This document shows, piece after piece, positions 7,934-14,930 of a stretch of 34,611 nt of DNA. A program made the position numbers and the translations under genes. Location: contig NZ_LOJP01000001.1 in assembly GCF_001553785.1 (NCBI RefSeq), forward strand, positions 4,959,484 to 4,994,094, read 5' to 3'. The notes below the pieces were generated by a model, which ran no database searches, was not told where the DNA came from, and saw only the letters and a program-made list of their open reading frames with translations. Position 1 is the stretch's first letter, and every line of letters starts with the position of its first letter. Origin of the DNA: Actinoplanes sp. TFC3 (GTDB lineage: Bacteria > Actinomycetota > Actinomycetes > Mycobacteriales > Micromonosporaceae).

Positions 7934-7961
7934 CGTAGCTCATACTCACCCTGAGCACAAC
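7917..7961. repeat. 18-bp direct repeat beside the operator
   Basis: The right half of the palindrome and its flank (7917-7934) recurs 27 bp away at 7944-7961 with 16 of 18 identical bases. The second copy lacks the left palindromic arm. It may be a half-site or second binding site for the Nudix regulator, on the same face if bound cooperatively (27 bp is about 2.6 turns, so not perfectly phased). Confidence 0.6.
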
Positions 7962-8107
7962 CTCGGATGTGAACCACCCGGACGGGCGCAGCCCGGACGA
8001 CCGCAACCCCGGATGACCAGCCACGACGAGAGCAGGTCCGGACAAAAGCAACCCGGACCAGGGCAACCCACCGCCGGGATTGCTCCGGGCATCTCGTTGA
8101 CCACCCG

Positions 8108-8139
8108 AAAAGGCCGCCACCCCATCGCGGGTGACGGCC
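8108..8139 (-). terminator. Intrinsic terminator of the DUF1540 gene
   Basis: GGCCG plus CACCC (8112-8122, one mismatch at 8117) pairs with GGGTG plus CGGCC (8129-8139) around a 6-base loop. In the minus direction the hairpin is followed by TTTTC. It lies 25 bases beyond the DUF1540 stop codon. Confidence 0.7.
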
Positions 8140-8164
8140 CAAGGCAAGCCTTACTTGACAGCCG

Positions 8165-8455
8165 TTAACGCGCCTCGAAAGTCAGGCAGTCGGCCCGGTC
8201 CTCGGCCGCCCCCACCGTAATGGCCGGCGCGCGGCATTCGAGCTCGCTGTTGTGCACGCACTCGGAACGCTTGCAGGCGCCGACCTGAGCCAAGGCCTGA
8301 CCCATTCCACCGCGGTCGCCGGTCTCGATGAACGTGTCGCATTCCGAACTGGAGCGCCCGATCGTGATCGCGAAGGCGGTGCAGCCGCCGTGGTTGTATC
8401 CGCAGCCACTGACCGTGCAGGTCTGCACGCGCGGCATTTCCATCATCTGAGTCAT
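8165..8455 (-). CDS. DUF1540 cysteine-rich protein (two copies)
   Basis: A 96-residue protein made of two DUF1540 units. Unit 1 has Cys13, Cys18, Cys25 and Cys39 within the pattern CTVSGCGYN...CTAFAITI...CDTF. Unit 2 has Cys61, Cys66, Cys74 and Cys90 within CKRSECVHN...CRAPAITV...CLTF. The even spacing of four Cys per unit suggests metal binding, although the biochemical role of DUF1540 is not established. The start is ATG 8455 with GGGAGG eight bases upstream; a longer frame up to 8596 runs into the promoter region. Two sequences resembling IdeR/DmdR iron boxes lie 100-150 bases upstream, which would fit a metal-linked role. Confidence 0.88.
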   Translation of the reverse strand: MTQMMEMPRVQTCTVSGCGYNHGGCTAFAITIGRSSSECDTFIETGDRGGMGQALAQVGACKRSECVHNSELECRAPAITVGAAEDRADCLTFEAR

Positions 8456-8557
8456 GGCGTTGCCTCCCTGTCCCGCAACCGTTGTCCGGACCGACCATAA
8501 ACCATTATCGTGGGCCGCGCACAACGGCACGGTAAGACCTTTCAATAAATGCAGGAA

Positions 8558-8576
8558 ATAGGTTAGGCAACAATTA
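8558..8576. promoter_or_regulatory. Possible IdeR/DmdR iron box 1
   Basis: The left half ATAGGTTAGGC matches the actinobacterial iron-box consensus (TTAGGTTAGGCTAACCTAA) at 10 of 11 positions. The right half is poor, giving 13 of 19 overall. It lies about 100 bases upstream of the DUF1540 start and 97 bases upstream of the GH26 start. Confidence 0.4.
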
Positions 8577-8583
8577 CCGCCCT

Positions 8584-8602
8584 TGAGGTAAGCCAACCCT
8601 CA
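8584..8602. promoter_or_regulatory. Possible IdeR/DmdR iron box 2
   Basis: TGAGGTAAGCCAACCCTCA matches the same consensus at 13 of 19 positions, with both halves partly preserved (GAGG and CC-T arms). It is 26 bp from box 1 start to start. Paired weak boxes are more suggestive than one alone, but neither is a strong match. Confidence 0.35.
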
Positions 8603-8672
8603 CCATTTCCGCAGTTCCCCGCGCGCCCCCGGCATCCTGGCATACTGGACAAATCGACCGGCGAGCGCGGGG

Positions 8673-9878
8673 ATGAACCGGATGGCCCAGAACGACCCGA
8701 AGGCTCAGAACGACCCGAAGGCCCAGAGCGGGCGGAACGACGAACAGCCCTGGCGCGAACGAGCCAAGCGCCCCGCCCTGCTGATCGTCTTCGCCGTACT
8801 GATCGTGCTGTTCGGGGTCCTCGCGGGCATCGTCACCACCGACGAGGACAAAGAACCCACCGTCACCTCGTCCACGCCGGCACCCCCGAGCACGCCCACC
8901 TCGAAAGCCACGGCCACGGCCCCCACCCCGGACGTCCGCTCAGCCAGCAAAATGCTGGCCCTGCCCCGTACGAACGGCACCTGGCCCGGCACCAACGGCC
9001 TGTCGGGCGTCAACGGCGACCCCGTCCTGAACACCGCGTCAGTGGAGAGCTTCTGCACCGCGCGCGGACGGGCCTGCAAGGTGGCGCAGACCTACACCGA
9101 CCGCACCTCGTGGGAGAGCATGACCAGCGGCACGAGCTGGACATTCGAGCTGTTCATGGACTTCGACGGGGTGCTAGTGGTCTCGCAGGGGCTGGTGCCC
9201 GGCGGCGCGAGCGCGGACCTGGCCGCCTGCGCCAACGGCGAGCACGACCGCGATTTCCAGGCCTTCGGCACGCTCATGACCAGCCATTACCGCGGTGATT
9301 CGATCGTGCGCCTGGGCTGGGAGTTCAACGAGACCACCTCGTCGTGGCGCGCGGACGACACCCAGACCTGGATCAAGTGCTACCGCCACGCCGCCGACAG
9401 CATCCGCGCCACCAACCCGGCCGTCATCTTCGACTGGACCATCAACGCCCACGACACCCCCGGCGGCGTCTGCGGCGGCGTGAGCACAAACTGCTATCCG
9501 GGCGACAACTTCGTCGACATCATCGGCATCGACAACTACGACCACTACCCCTGGTCCGATTCAAAGGCCGCTTTCGACGGTACGGCCACAGCCCCCGAGG
9601 GCCTCACCTGGCTCTACACGTTCGCCCGCGACCACGGCAAGCTCTTCTCGGTCGGCGAATGGGGTGTGGTGCCCACCGGTGACGCCGGCAAGGAGAACCC
9701 GGCCTTCGTGACCTGGATGCACGCCTGGTTCACCGCCCATGCACGCTATCTGGCGTACGAGGCGTACTTCTCCGACTGCAACTCCAACGGGGTCCAGTCA
9801 AGCCTGTTCCGCACCGACGAGGGCTGCCAGCAGAACCCGGCCTCGGCCGCACGCTACAAGGCTCTGTTCCACGCCTAG
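8673..9878 (+). CDS. Membrane-anchored GH26-like glycoside hydrolase
   Basis: A 401-residue enzyme likely to cut beta-mannan or related beta-glycans outside the cell. The cytoplasmic N-terminus carries a small duplicated QNDPKA motif. A single membrane segment spans about 34-54 and a Pro/Thr/Ser-rich stalk about 60-90. The catalytic domain has VRLGWEFNE with Glu217 as the acid/base candidate and FSVGEWGVV with Glu329 as the nucleophile candidate, the clan GH-A layout seen in family 26. Several Cys (128, 135, 187, 236, 267, 274, 369 region) suggest disulfides. ATG 8673 follows a GGGG sequence. It is divergent from DUF1540. The exact family number and substrate need a profile search. Confidence 0.8.
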   Translation: MNRMAQNDPKAQNDPKAQSGRNDEQPWRERAKRPALLIVFAVLIVLFGVLAGIVTTDEDKEPTVTSSTPAPPSTPTSKATATAPTPDVRSASKMLALPRTNGTWPGTNGLSGVNGDPVLNTASVESFCTARGRACKVAQTYTDRTSWESMTSGTSWTFELFMDFDGVLVVSQGLVPGGASADLAACANGEHDRDFQAFGTLMTSHYRGDSIVRLGWEFNETTSSWRADDTQTWIKCYRHAADSIRATNPAVIFDWTINAHDTPGGVCGGVSTNCYPGDNFVDIIGIDNYDHYPWSDSKAAFDGTATAPEGLTWLYTFARDHGKLFSVGEWGVVPTGDAGKENPAFVTWMHAWFTAHARYLAYEAYFSDCNSNGVQSSLFRTDEGCQQNPASAARYKALFHA

Positions 9879-10027
9879 GGTGCAATTCCACTGAACTTCA
9901 TCACTCTGGGCAATCCATCGCATACTGCAAGTTACGCTCCCTTGCGAGACGGCCCGGCGAACGCTTCTCAAGCGCGGGCCCACCAACCCAACCGACGCGG
10001 TCACTGATGACCGTAGGAGGACCTCGC

Positions 10028-11239
10028 ATGAGTAAGTCCCAGTCCAACCTCCGGTCGCGCCTCGTCCGCGCCGGAATCGCCGGCACCGTGGCGACCGCTG
10101 TCGTCGTGGCCGCAGCCAGCCCCGCCAACGCTGCGGTTGCCATGACGCTCAGCGCGGCCAGCGGCCCCAGCGCCGGCACCAACACGCTGACGGCCGTCAC
10201 CACTACCGCCGCCTTCACCATGACGACGCCCGGCGTGGAGTTCCAGTACGTCGGCACCGGCGCCGCTGCGGCGTGCTCGGCGACCTACGCTGCACCCGCC
10301 GCGGTCGCTGTCAGCACCGCCAACCCGCCGGTACAGACCGCCGGCATCCTGGCTGTTCCGGCCGGGAACGTGAAGAAGCTGTCGACCAGCAAGCTGGCCA
10401 TCACCGTGCCGGCTTCCGTGGCCCTGGCGACCAACTCCGCGACGCCTCCGGTGACGCAGACGACCGCGAAGTACAACGTCTGCGTGTACACCGGCACGAC
10501 CACCGGCACGAGCACCCTGGTCTCCAACGCGGCCTACACCATCGCGGCCGCGCCGACGGTGACCGCCGTCAACCCGGTGTCCGGTCCGTCCCTGGGCGGG
10601 CAGACCATCACCGTCACGGGTACGAACTTCCCCACCACGGGCCTCACCGCCTCGCTGGGCGGCACCGCGCTCACCGGTATCTCGGTCGCCTCTGACGGCA
10701 CCTACTTCACGGCCACCACGCCGGCGCACAGCGCGGGGACCAACTTCTCGCTGACCGTCAACACGCCCGGCGGCACGGTCAACAAGACGAACTACTACGC
10801 CTTCCAGAACGGCATCTCGGCCTCGCCGAACTTCGCGCCGGCCACCGCGACGGCCGTTGACGTCGACGTCACTGGCACCGGGTTCCTGGGCTACGACTTC
10901 ACCGCCGGTGCCACCAAGTCGAAGGTCTACCTGGTCGACGGTGCCTACAACCCCGCGGACAGCAGCGGCAACAAGACCAACGGCCCGGTGGCCGAGTGCA
11001 CGGGCGTGCTCGTGGTCAGCGATGGCGAGCTCATCTGCACGCTGAACCTTGCGGCCGGTGCCCTCGACGCCGCCGGCGCGGTGCAGAGCCCGACCGCTGC
11101 CGTCGCCGAGGGCACGTACACCCTCACCGTTGTCTCCAACGGTGGTGTCGACGTCCAGCCGGCTGGCACGAACGCGGACGCCAACTACCAGAAGAGCATC
11201 GTTTCGAGCGGTTCGACCTTCACTGTCGCCCCGTTCTAA
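10028..11239 (+). CDS. Secreted IPT/TIG-domain protein
   Basis: A 403-residue exported protein. An Arg-rich start and hydrophobic core end in SPANA-AVAM, so a signal peptidase I cut is expected after about residue 36. The mature chain is Thr/Ala/Gly-rich and predicted all-beta. Around residues 175-260, APTVTAVNPVSGPSLGGQTITVTGTNF is the hallmark start of an IPT/TIG immunoglobulin-like domain; here only the key words NPVSGP and GGQTITVTGTNF are cited. The start is ATG 10028, set by GTAGGAGG seven bases upstream; an in-frame ATG at 10007 lacks a site. A strong Shine-Dalgarno site and a strong terminator suggest an abundant exoprotein. The function may be surface adhesion or a structural coat; it is not known. 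Confidence 0.82.
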   Translation: MSKSQSNLRSRLVRAGIAGTVATAVVVAAASPANAAVAMTLSAASGPSAGTNTLTAVTTTAAFTMTTPGVEFQYVGTGAAAACSATYAAPAAVAVSTANPPVQTAGILAVPAGNVKKLSTSKLAITVPASVALATNSATPPVTQTTAKYNVCVYTGTTTGTSTLVSNAAYTIAAAPTVTAVNPVSGPSLGGQTITVTGTNFPTTGLTASLGGTALTGISVASDGTYFTATTPAHSAGTNFSLTVNTPGGTVNKTNYYAFQNGISASPNFAPATATAVDVDVTGTGFLGYDFTAGATKSKVYLVDGAYNPADSSGNKTNGPVAECTGVLVVSDGELICTLNLAAGALDAAGAVQSPTAAVAEGTYTLTVVSNGGVDVQPAGTNADANYQKSIVSSGSTFTVAPF

Positions 11240-11267
11240 GCGGTCCAGCACCAGCAGAACAAAGCTT

Positions 11268-11295
11268 GCGGCCCGGAGCACCAGCTCCGGGCCGC
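11268..11295. terminator. Strong 12-bp hairpin between convergent genes
   Basis: GCGGCCCGGAGC (11268-11279) and GCTCCGGGCCGC (11284-11295) pair perfectly around a 4-base loop ACCA. It sits 28 bases after the IPT-protein stop and 21 bases after the stop of the opposing gene, so it can end both transcripts. There is no long T-tract, as is common in high-GC actinomycetes. Confidence 0.8.
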
Positions 11296-11316
11296 TTCGT
11301 GCTCACCGCCGAGTTG

Positions 11317-12021
11317 CTACCCCAGCCGCTTCCACTCCTTGTCGATGGCCGCCACGCTCTCGTCCTTGGACGGGCGTCCGCCGGTCCTGACTGCGACGGT
11401 GTAAACGCTCTTCCCGGCGCTGGTGCGCCAGCAGATGAGCAGCGTCGGACGCTCCGTGGGCTCAACATTGGCGCTCAACCGGATCTTCGACGTGCACCGT
11501 GCGTCGCCAACCTGCTCGTTGTCATCGGTGACCCACCTGAGCTGCTTCTGACCGGTCAGGTCGGCACGGGCCGAGTACACCTCGATCTTGTCGCGGGCCG
11601 AGCCGTTTACCGCCACCGTAATGTCCGAGGCCGCGGCCGGGTCGGCACCGACTGCCGGGGGCAGCGGCGGGCGTACCGCATTAGTGGCGTGGGCTCGCGC
11701 CGATTGCGCCGCCTTGATCCGCTGTTTGTCGGTGCGCGGCGCCGGTGACGTCGTCGGAGCCGCATTGGGCGTGGCGGACGGCTTGACCGAAACCGATGAC
11801 TCCGGCGATGCCGTCGGCTCCTGCGATGGGGGGGACGAGACAACCGCCGGCGCCAGAGCCGCGGTTTCCCGGGTCTCGGTCTGGTTGTCATCGGCAACCC
11901 GGGAGGTCACCGCGTAGGCGCCCGCCCCCAGCACTGCCAATCCCGCTACCCCGGCAAGGGCTTGCTTGCGGCGGCGGGTGCGGCGGGTCAGCTCGGCGTT
12001 CTCCGGCTGTTCTTCGCGCAT
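11317..12021 (-). CDS. Single-pass membrane protein of unknown function
   Basis: A 234-residue protein. A short charged N-terminus (NAELTRRTRRRK) precedes a membrane helix at about 20-38, then a Pro/Ser/Thr/Ala-rich stalk to about 90, then an outer domain of about 120 residues with a Cys pair (CTSKIRL and LICWRTSAGK). I do not recognise the family. The preferred start is ATG 12021, with GAAGGA nine bases upstream; ATG 12030 and 12114 are possible. It converges on the IPT-domain gene and is divergent from the patatin gene. The topology suggests an anti-sigma- or sensor-like outer domain, but no cytoplasmic anti-sigma motif is visible. Confidence 0.68.
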   Translation of the reverse strand: MREEQPENAELTRRTRRRKQALAGVAGLAVLGAGAYAVTSRVADDNQTETRETAALAPAVVSSPPSQEPTASPESSVSVKPSATPNAAPTTSPAPRTDKQRIKAAQSARAHATNAVRPPLPPAVGADPAAASDITVAVNGSARDKIEVYSARADLTGQKQLRWVTDDNEQVGDARCTSKIRLSANVEPTERPTLLICWRTSAGKSVYTVAVRTGGRPSKDESVAAIDKEWKRLG

Positions 12022-12170
12022 GCGCTTCATTCCTTCGCAGGTCTCGGCTGGGTCGCCGCCCGCGATTCGCGGGCGCTCGGCCCCGAACGACCATCGTCGC
12101 AAAGCAGGCGACATATCGGGGCAGAACGCCGAAGGAATAGCCGTACGCGGGAGTGGCTATTAACAGGCTC

Positions 12171-12998
12171 ATGCAAAAACGTGCGGTTGTGCTCGGCGGG
12201 GGTGGCGTCACCGGTGTCGCCTGGACGATGGGAATTCTGTACGGGCTGGCCGAGCGGGGCATCGACCTCAGCACCGCCGACCTGTTCGTCGGCACCTCGG
12301 CCGGGTCGGTGGTGGCCGCGCAACTGACCGGCGGCACCCCGATCGGCGAGTTGTACGCCCACGAGCTGTCCGACACCACCGGCGATCGCAACGCCACAGT
12401 CGGCACCCGAGTGCTCGGCGGGTTCGCCATCGCCGGGTTGTGGCCGGGTGACCGGGCCAGGGGCCGCGCCTGGCTGGGCCGGGCCGCGCTGAAGGCCAGG
12501 ACCGTCCCCGAGTCCGAACGCCGCCGGGCCATCGCCGCCCGGGTCAAGGGGGACGGGTGGCCCGAAACCTTGCTCAAGGTTCCGGCGGTGGACGCGGAAA
12601 CCGGGGCCGTCGTGGTCTTCGATCGCGACAGCGGGGTCTCGCTCATCGATGCCGTGGCGGCCAGCTGTGCCGTACCGCTGGTGTGGCCGCCGATGACTGT
12701 GGGCGGGCGGCGCTACGTGGACGGCGGCGTGCGCTCGGTGGCCAACGTCGATCTGGCCGCCGGGTACGACCGGGTGGTGGTCATCGCGCCGGGCACCGCG
12801 GCTGTGCGGCGCAGCGACAAGCCGGCCGAGCAGGCACGCCGGTTGACCGCCCGCAGCGTGGTGATCAGCCCGAGCGATGCCGCGCTCACCGCGATCGGGC
12901 GCAACCCGCTCAACCCGGACCGGCGGGCCCTGGCGGCCGAGGCGGGCCGGGCTCAAGCGGCCGGGGAGCAACGCCGCGTGGAAGTGGTTTACTGCTGA
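12171..12998 (+). CDS. Patatin-like phospholipase/acyl hydrolase
   Basis: A 275-residue patatin-fold hydrolase using a Ser-Asp dyad on lipids. The glycine-rich oxyanion loop GGGGVTG (9-15), nucleophile motif GTSAGS with Ser43, and DGG motif with Asp184 are all present. There is no signal peptide, so it acts in the cytosol or on the inner membrane face. I chose ATG 12171 because the fold begins at once; GTG at 12153 would add six residues. The stop is two bases before the molybdoprotein ATG, so it appears to head a three-gene run with two redox genes. Patatins also occur as phage-defence effectors, but no cyclase or sensor partner is adjacent, so a metabolic role is more likely. Confidence 0.87.
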   Translation: MQKRAVVLGGGGVTGVAWTMGILYGLAERGIDLSTADLFVGTSAGSVVAAQLTGGTPIGELYAHELSDTTGDRNATVGTRVLGGFAIAGLWPGDRARGRAWLGRAALKARTVPESERRRAIAARVKGDGWPETLLKVPAVDAETGAVVVFDRDSGVSLIDAVAASCAVPLVWPPMTVGGRRYVDGGVRSVANVDLAAGYDRVVVIAPGTAAVRRSDKPAEQARRLTARSVVISPSDAALTAIGRNPLNPDRRALAAEAGRAQAAGEQRRVEVVYC

Positions 12999-13000
12999 CC

Positions 13001-13600
13001 ATGAGCATCATCAACACCGGGTTCGGCAGCCGGCGCCGGTCGTCACGTCCCGAGCTGCCGCCCGGTCAGTATCTGACTCATGATTTCCCGGTGCTGTCCG
13101 CCGGGCCCACGCCGCGCATCCCGCTGGATCGGTGGAGCTTGACCATCACCGACGAGATCGGCAACCGCACCTCGTGGAACTGGAAGGAATTCAACGCCCT
13201 TCCCCAGGAAGATTTCACGGTCGACATCCACTGTGTCACCAAGTGGTCGAAGCTCGGCACCACCTGGCGCGGCGTCTCGCTGGACACCTTGTTCGACAAC
13301 GTCGAGTTAACGTCAGACTTCACCATGATTCAGGGGTACGGCGGGTACACCACCAATGTGCCCCTGCAGGACCTGCTCGACGGACGGGCCTGGGTGGCGC
13401 ACACGTTCGACGGTGAGCCGCTGCACCCCGAGCACGGCGGCCCGGCCCGGCTGGTGGTGCCGCACCTGTACTTCTGGAAGTCGGCCAAGTGGGTGAACGG
13501 CATCCAGATGCTGGCGCAGGACGAGCCGGGCTTCTGGGAGGAAGCCGGCTATCACCTCTACGGAGACCCATGGCGCGAGCAGCGATACCAAGGAGATTGA
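13001..13600 (+). CDS. Sulfite-oxidase-fold molybdopterin oxidoreductase
   Basis: A 199-residue single-domain protein of the sulfite oxidase/YedY fold, expected to bind Mo-molybdopterin. The sequence VDIHCVTKWS carries Cys78 as the likely molybdenum ligand. The later GYTTNVPLQDLL and GGPARLVVPHLYFWKSAKWV are conserved cofactor-binding blocks. There is no twin-arginine signal, unlike periplasmic YedY, so it is probably cytoplasmic. It starts two bases after the patatin stop with no clear ribosome-binding site, which suggests coupled translation. It overlaps the following flavin reductase gene by 31 bases. A TTA leucine codon occurs at 13307-13309. The substrate is unknown; methionine sulfoxide or similar S/N-oxides are the known substrates of relatives. 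Confidence 0.9.
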   Translation: MSIINTGFGSRRRSSRPELPPGQYLTHDFPVLSAGPTPRIPLDRWSLTITDEIGNRTSWNWKEFNALPQEDFTVDIHCVTKWSKLGTTWRGVSLDTLFDNVELTSDFTMIQGYGGYTTNVPLQDLLDGRAWVAHTFDGEPLHPEHGGPARLVVPHLYFWKSAKWVNGIQMLAQDEPGFWEEAGYHLYGDPWREQRYQGD

Positions 13601-14313
13601 GCTGGCAGGTGGCCACAGTGGCCGAGGGCCGCTGGGAGACCCCAACCGCCCGCACCCTGGTCCTCGACATCCCCGATTGGCCCGGGCACCTGCCGGGTCA
13701 GCACCTCGACGTGCGCCTGACCGCGCCGGACGGCTATCAGGCGCAGCGCAGCTATTCGATCGCCTCGGCGTGGGTGGCGGGCGGCCGGGTCGAGCTGACC
13801 GTGCAGCGCATCGAGGACGGCGAGGTCTCGTCGTACCTGGATGACATCCTGCAAAGCGGTCAGCAGATCGAGGTCCGGGGGCCGATCGGTGGTTGGTTCG
13901 TCTGGCGCAACACCCCGGAGCCGGTTCTGCTGGTGGCCGGTGGGTCCGGCGTGGTGCCGCTCATGGCGATGATCCGAGCGCGTGCGGACGTGCGGGGCCG
14001 GCAGCCGTTTCGCTTGATTTATTCGGTACGCACACCCGGCGACGTACTCTTCGCCGACGAGCTCAAGCGGCAGGTGCGTGACGATCCCGGACTGGATGTC
14101 CACTTTGTCTACACCCGCGCGGCGCCGGACGGCTGGCCCGTGCCCCCGGGCCGCATCGGCGTGGCCACCCTCAACACCTATGGCTGGCCGCCGGACTTCG
14201 CCCCGGACGTGTTCGTGTGCGGCCCCACCCCGTTCGTCGAGGCGGCGGCGAACATCCTGGTGGCGCTGGGCCACGACCCGAAGACCATCCGCACCGAACG
14301 CTTCGGCGGCTGA
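13570..14313 (+). CDS. FAD/NAD(P)-binding ferredoxin-reductase-type oxidoreductase
   Basis: A 247-residue flavin reductase. RSYSIAS (60-66) is the FAD-binding motif. LLVAGGSGVVPLMAM (about 119-133) is the NAD(P)-binding glycine-rich turn, and VFVCGPTPFVEAA near the C-terminus is the CGP motif. No iron-sulfur domain is fused. It starts inside the molybdoprotein gene (31-base overlap); ATG 13570 has GGAGA close upstream, and relatives as I recall them begin MARAA. The pair probably forms an NAD(P)H-to-molybdenum electron chain in the cytosol. The pairing is inferred from gene overlap, not from sequence of an interface. Confidence 0.9.
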   Translation: MARAAIPRRLSWQVATVAEGRWETPTARTLVLDIPDWPGHLPGQHLDVRLTAPDGYQAQRSYSIASAWVAGGRVELTVQRIEDGEVSSYLDDILQSGQQIEVRGPIGGWFVWRNTPEPVLLVAGGSGVVPLMAMIRARADVRGRQPFRLIYSVRTPGDVLFADELKRQVRDDPGLDVHFVYTRAAPDGWPVPPGRIGVATLNTYGWPPDFAPDVFVCGPTPFVEAAANILVALGHDPKTIRTERFGG

Positions 14314-14316
14314 CCC

Positions 14317-14380
14317 GGCCCGCGCCACAAACGCCGCAGTCCTTTCCAACGCCGCAGTCACTTCGAACGCTGCGCGGGCC
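14317..14380. terminator. Stem with internal 18-bp tandem repeats
   Basis: GGCCCGCGC (14317-14325) and GCGCGGGCC (14372-14380) form a 9-bp stem between convergent genes. The 46-base loop holds an 18-bp direct repeat beginning AACGCCGCAGTC at 14330 and 14348, with a degenerate third copy at 14366. It may act as a terminator, but the loop is long. Confidence 0.4.
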
Positions 14381-14767
14381 TCAGTCGCGGAAGGCGCGGC
14401 GCAGGCGGTCGGTCAGGCCCACCGGGCGGGGTGGGGGTGCCGGCACGGGGCCGGTGCGCGGGCGCGAGGGCTGTGAGCGCCCGATCGGCTGGTTGTAGTC
14501 GGCGGCCGCGATGGCCTCGATGATCTGGTTGTCGCCGAAGTTCTCCGAGCCCGCGATGGACGGTACGAACCCCACCAGGACGCCGTTGCGCATGATCTGC
14601 GCCTCGAGCCCGGCGGTGCCGTCGTTGTCCCAGATCGCCTCGCGCCCGTCGCTGAGCACGACCCGGATGCCGTACTGGGTGATGCCCGCATGTGGCAGCT
14701 TGACGTGCGCGAACACGTTGCGCTCGCGCAGGGCGGCGACGACGCGGGCGGCTCGTTGCTCTTCCAT
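14381..14767 (-). CDS. Conserved-looking small protein, unknown function
   Basis: A 128-residue soluble protein. Residues 1-95 look like a compact alpha/beta domain (EEQRAARVVAAL helix, then HAGITQYGIRVVLSDG strands, then GFVPSIAGSENFGD). The last 35 residues are Pro/Arg-rich and probably disordered. I do not recognise the family. Its strong amphipathic pattern and codon bias support a real gene. There is no ribosome-binding site before ATG 14767, so it may be leaderless. It converges with the reductase gene and is divergent from the GDSL esterase gene. Confidence 0.65.
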   Translation of the reverse strand: MEEQRAARVVAALRERNVFAHVKLPHAGITQYGIRVVLSDGREAIWDNDGTAGLEAQIMRNGVLVGFVPSIAGSENFGDNQIIEAIAAADYNQPIGRSQPSRPRTGPVPAPPPRPVGLTDRLRRAFRD

Positions 14768-14839
14768 ACCCCGACGCTAACGCGGTTGGCTGAGCGCTCG
14801 CTGAAGATCCTCTGTGCCGGCCATGTGACCACCAGGTGG

Positions 14840-14855
14840 GTAACACTTTCGTTAC
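14840..14855. promoter_or_regulatory. Small dyad in the esterase promoter region
   Basis: GTAAC (14840-14844) and GTTAC (14851-14855) flank a 6-base spacer, about 76 bases before the esterase ATG and 73 bases from the divergent start. It could be a regulator half-site pair. Five-base arms are weak evidence. Confidence 0.3.
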
Positions 14856-14930
14856 ACGGTGTTGCCGGATTGCCCTTCGGTCACCGGAGCGCTCCGGCCC
14901 CCGTCCCACCGTGGATCCGGAGGCCATTCG

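Noticed and set aside
8141..8159. Third iron-box-like sequence
   Set aside because: About 12 of 19 matches and located at the 3' end of DUF1540, away from a likely promoter.
12171..12998. Patatin as a CBASS-type phage-defence effector
   Set aside because: No nucleotidyltransferase or sensor gene is adjacent; the neighbours are redox genes.
12557..13000. Long N-terminal extension of the molybdoprotein frame
   Set aside because: It is an Arg/Gly-rich shadow of the patatin gene; the real start is ATG 13001.
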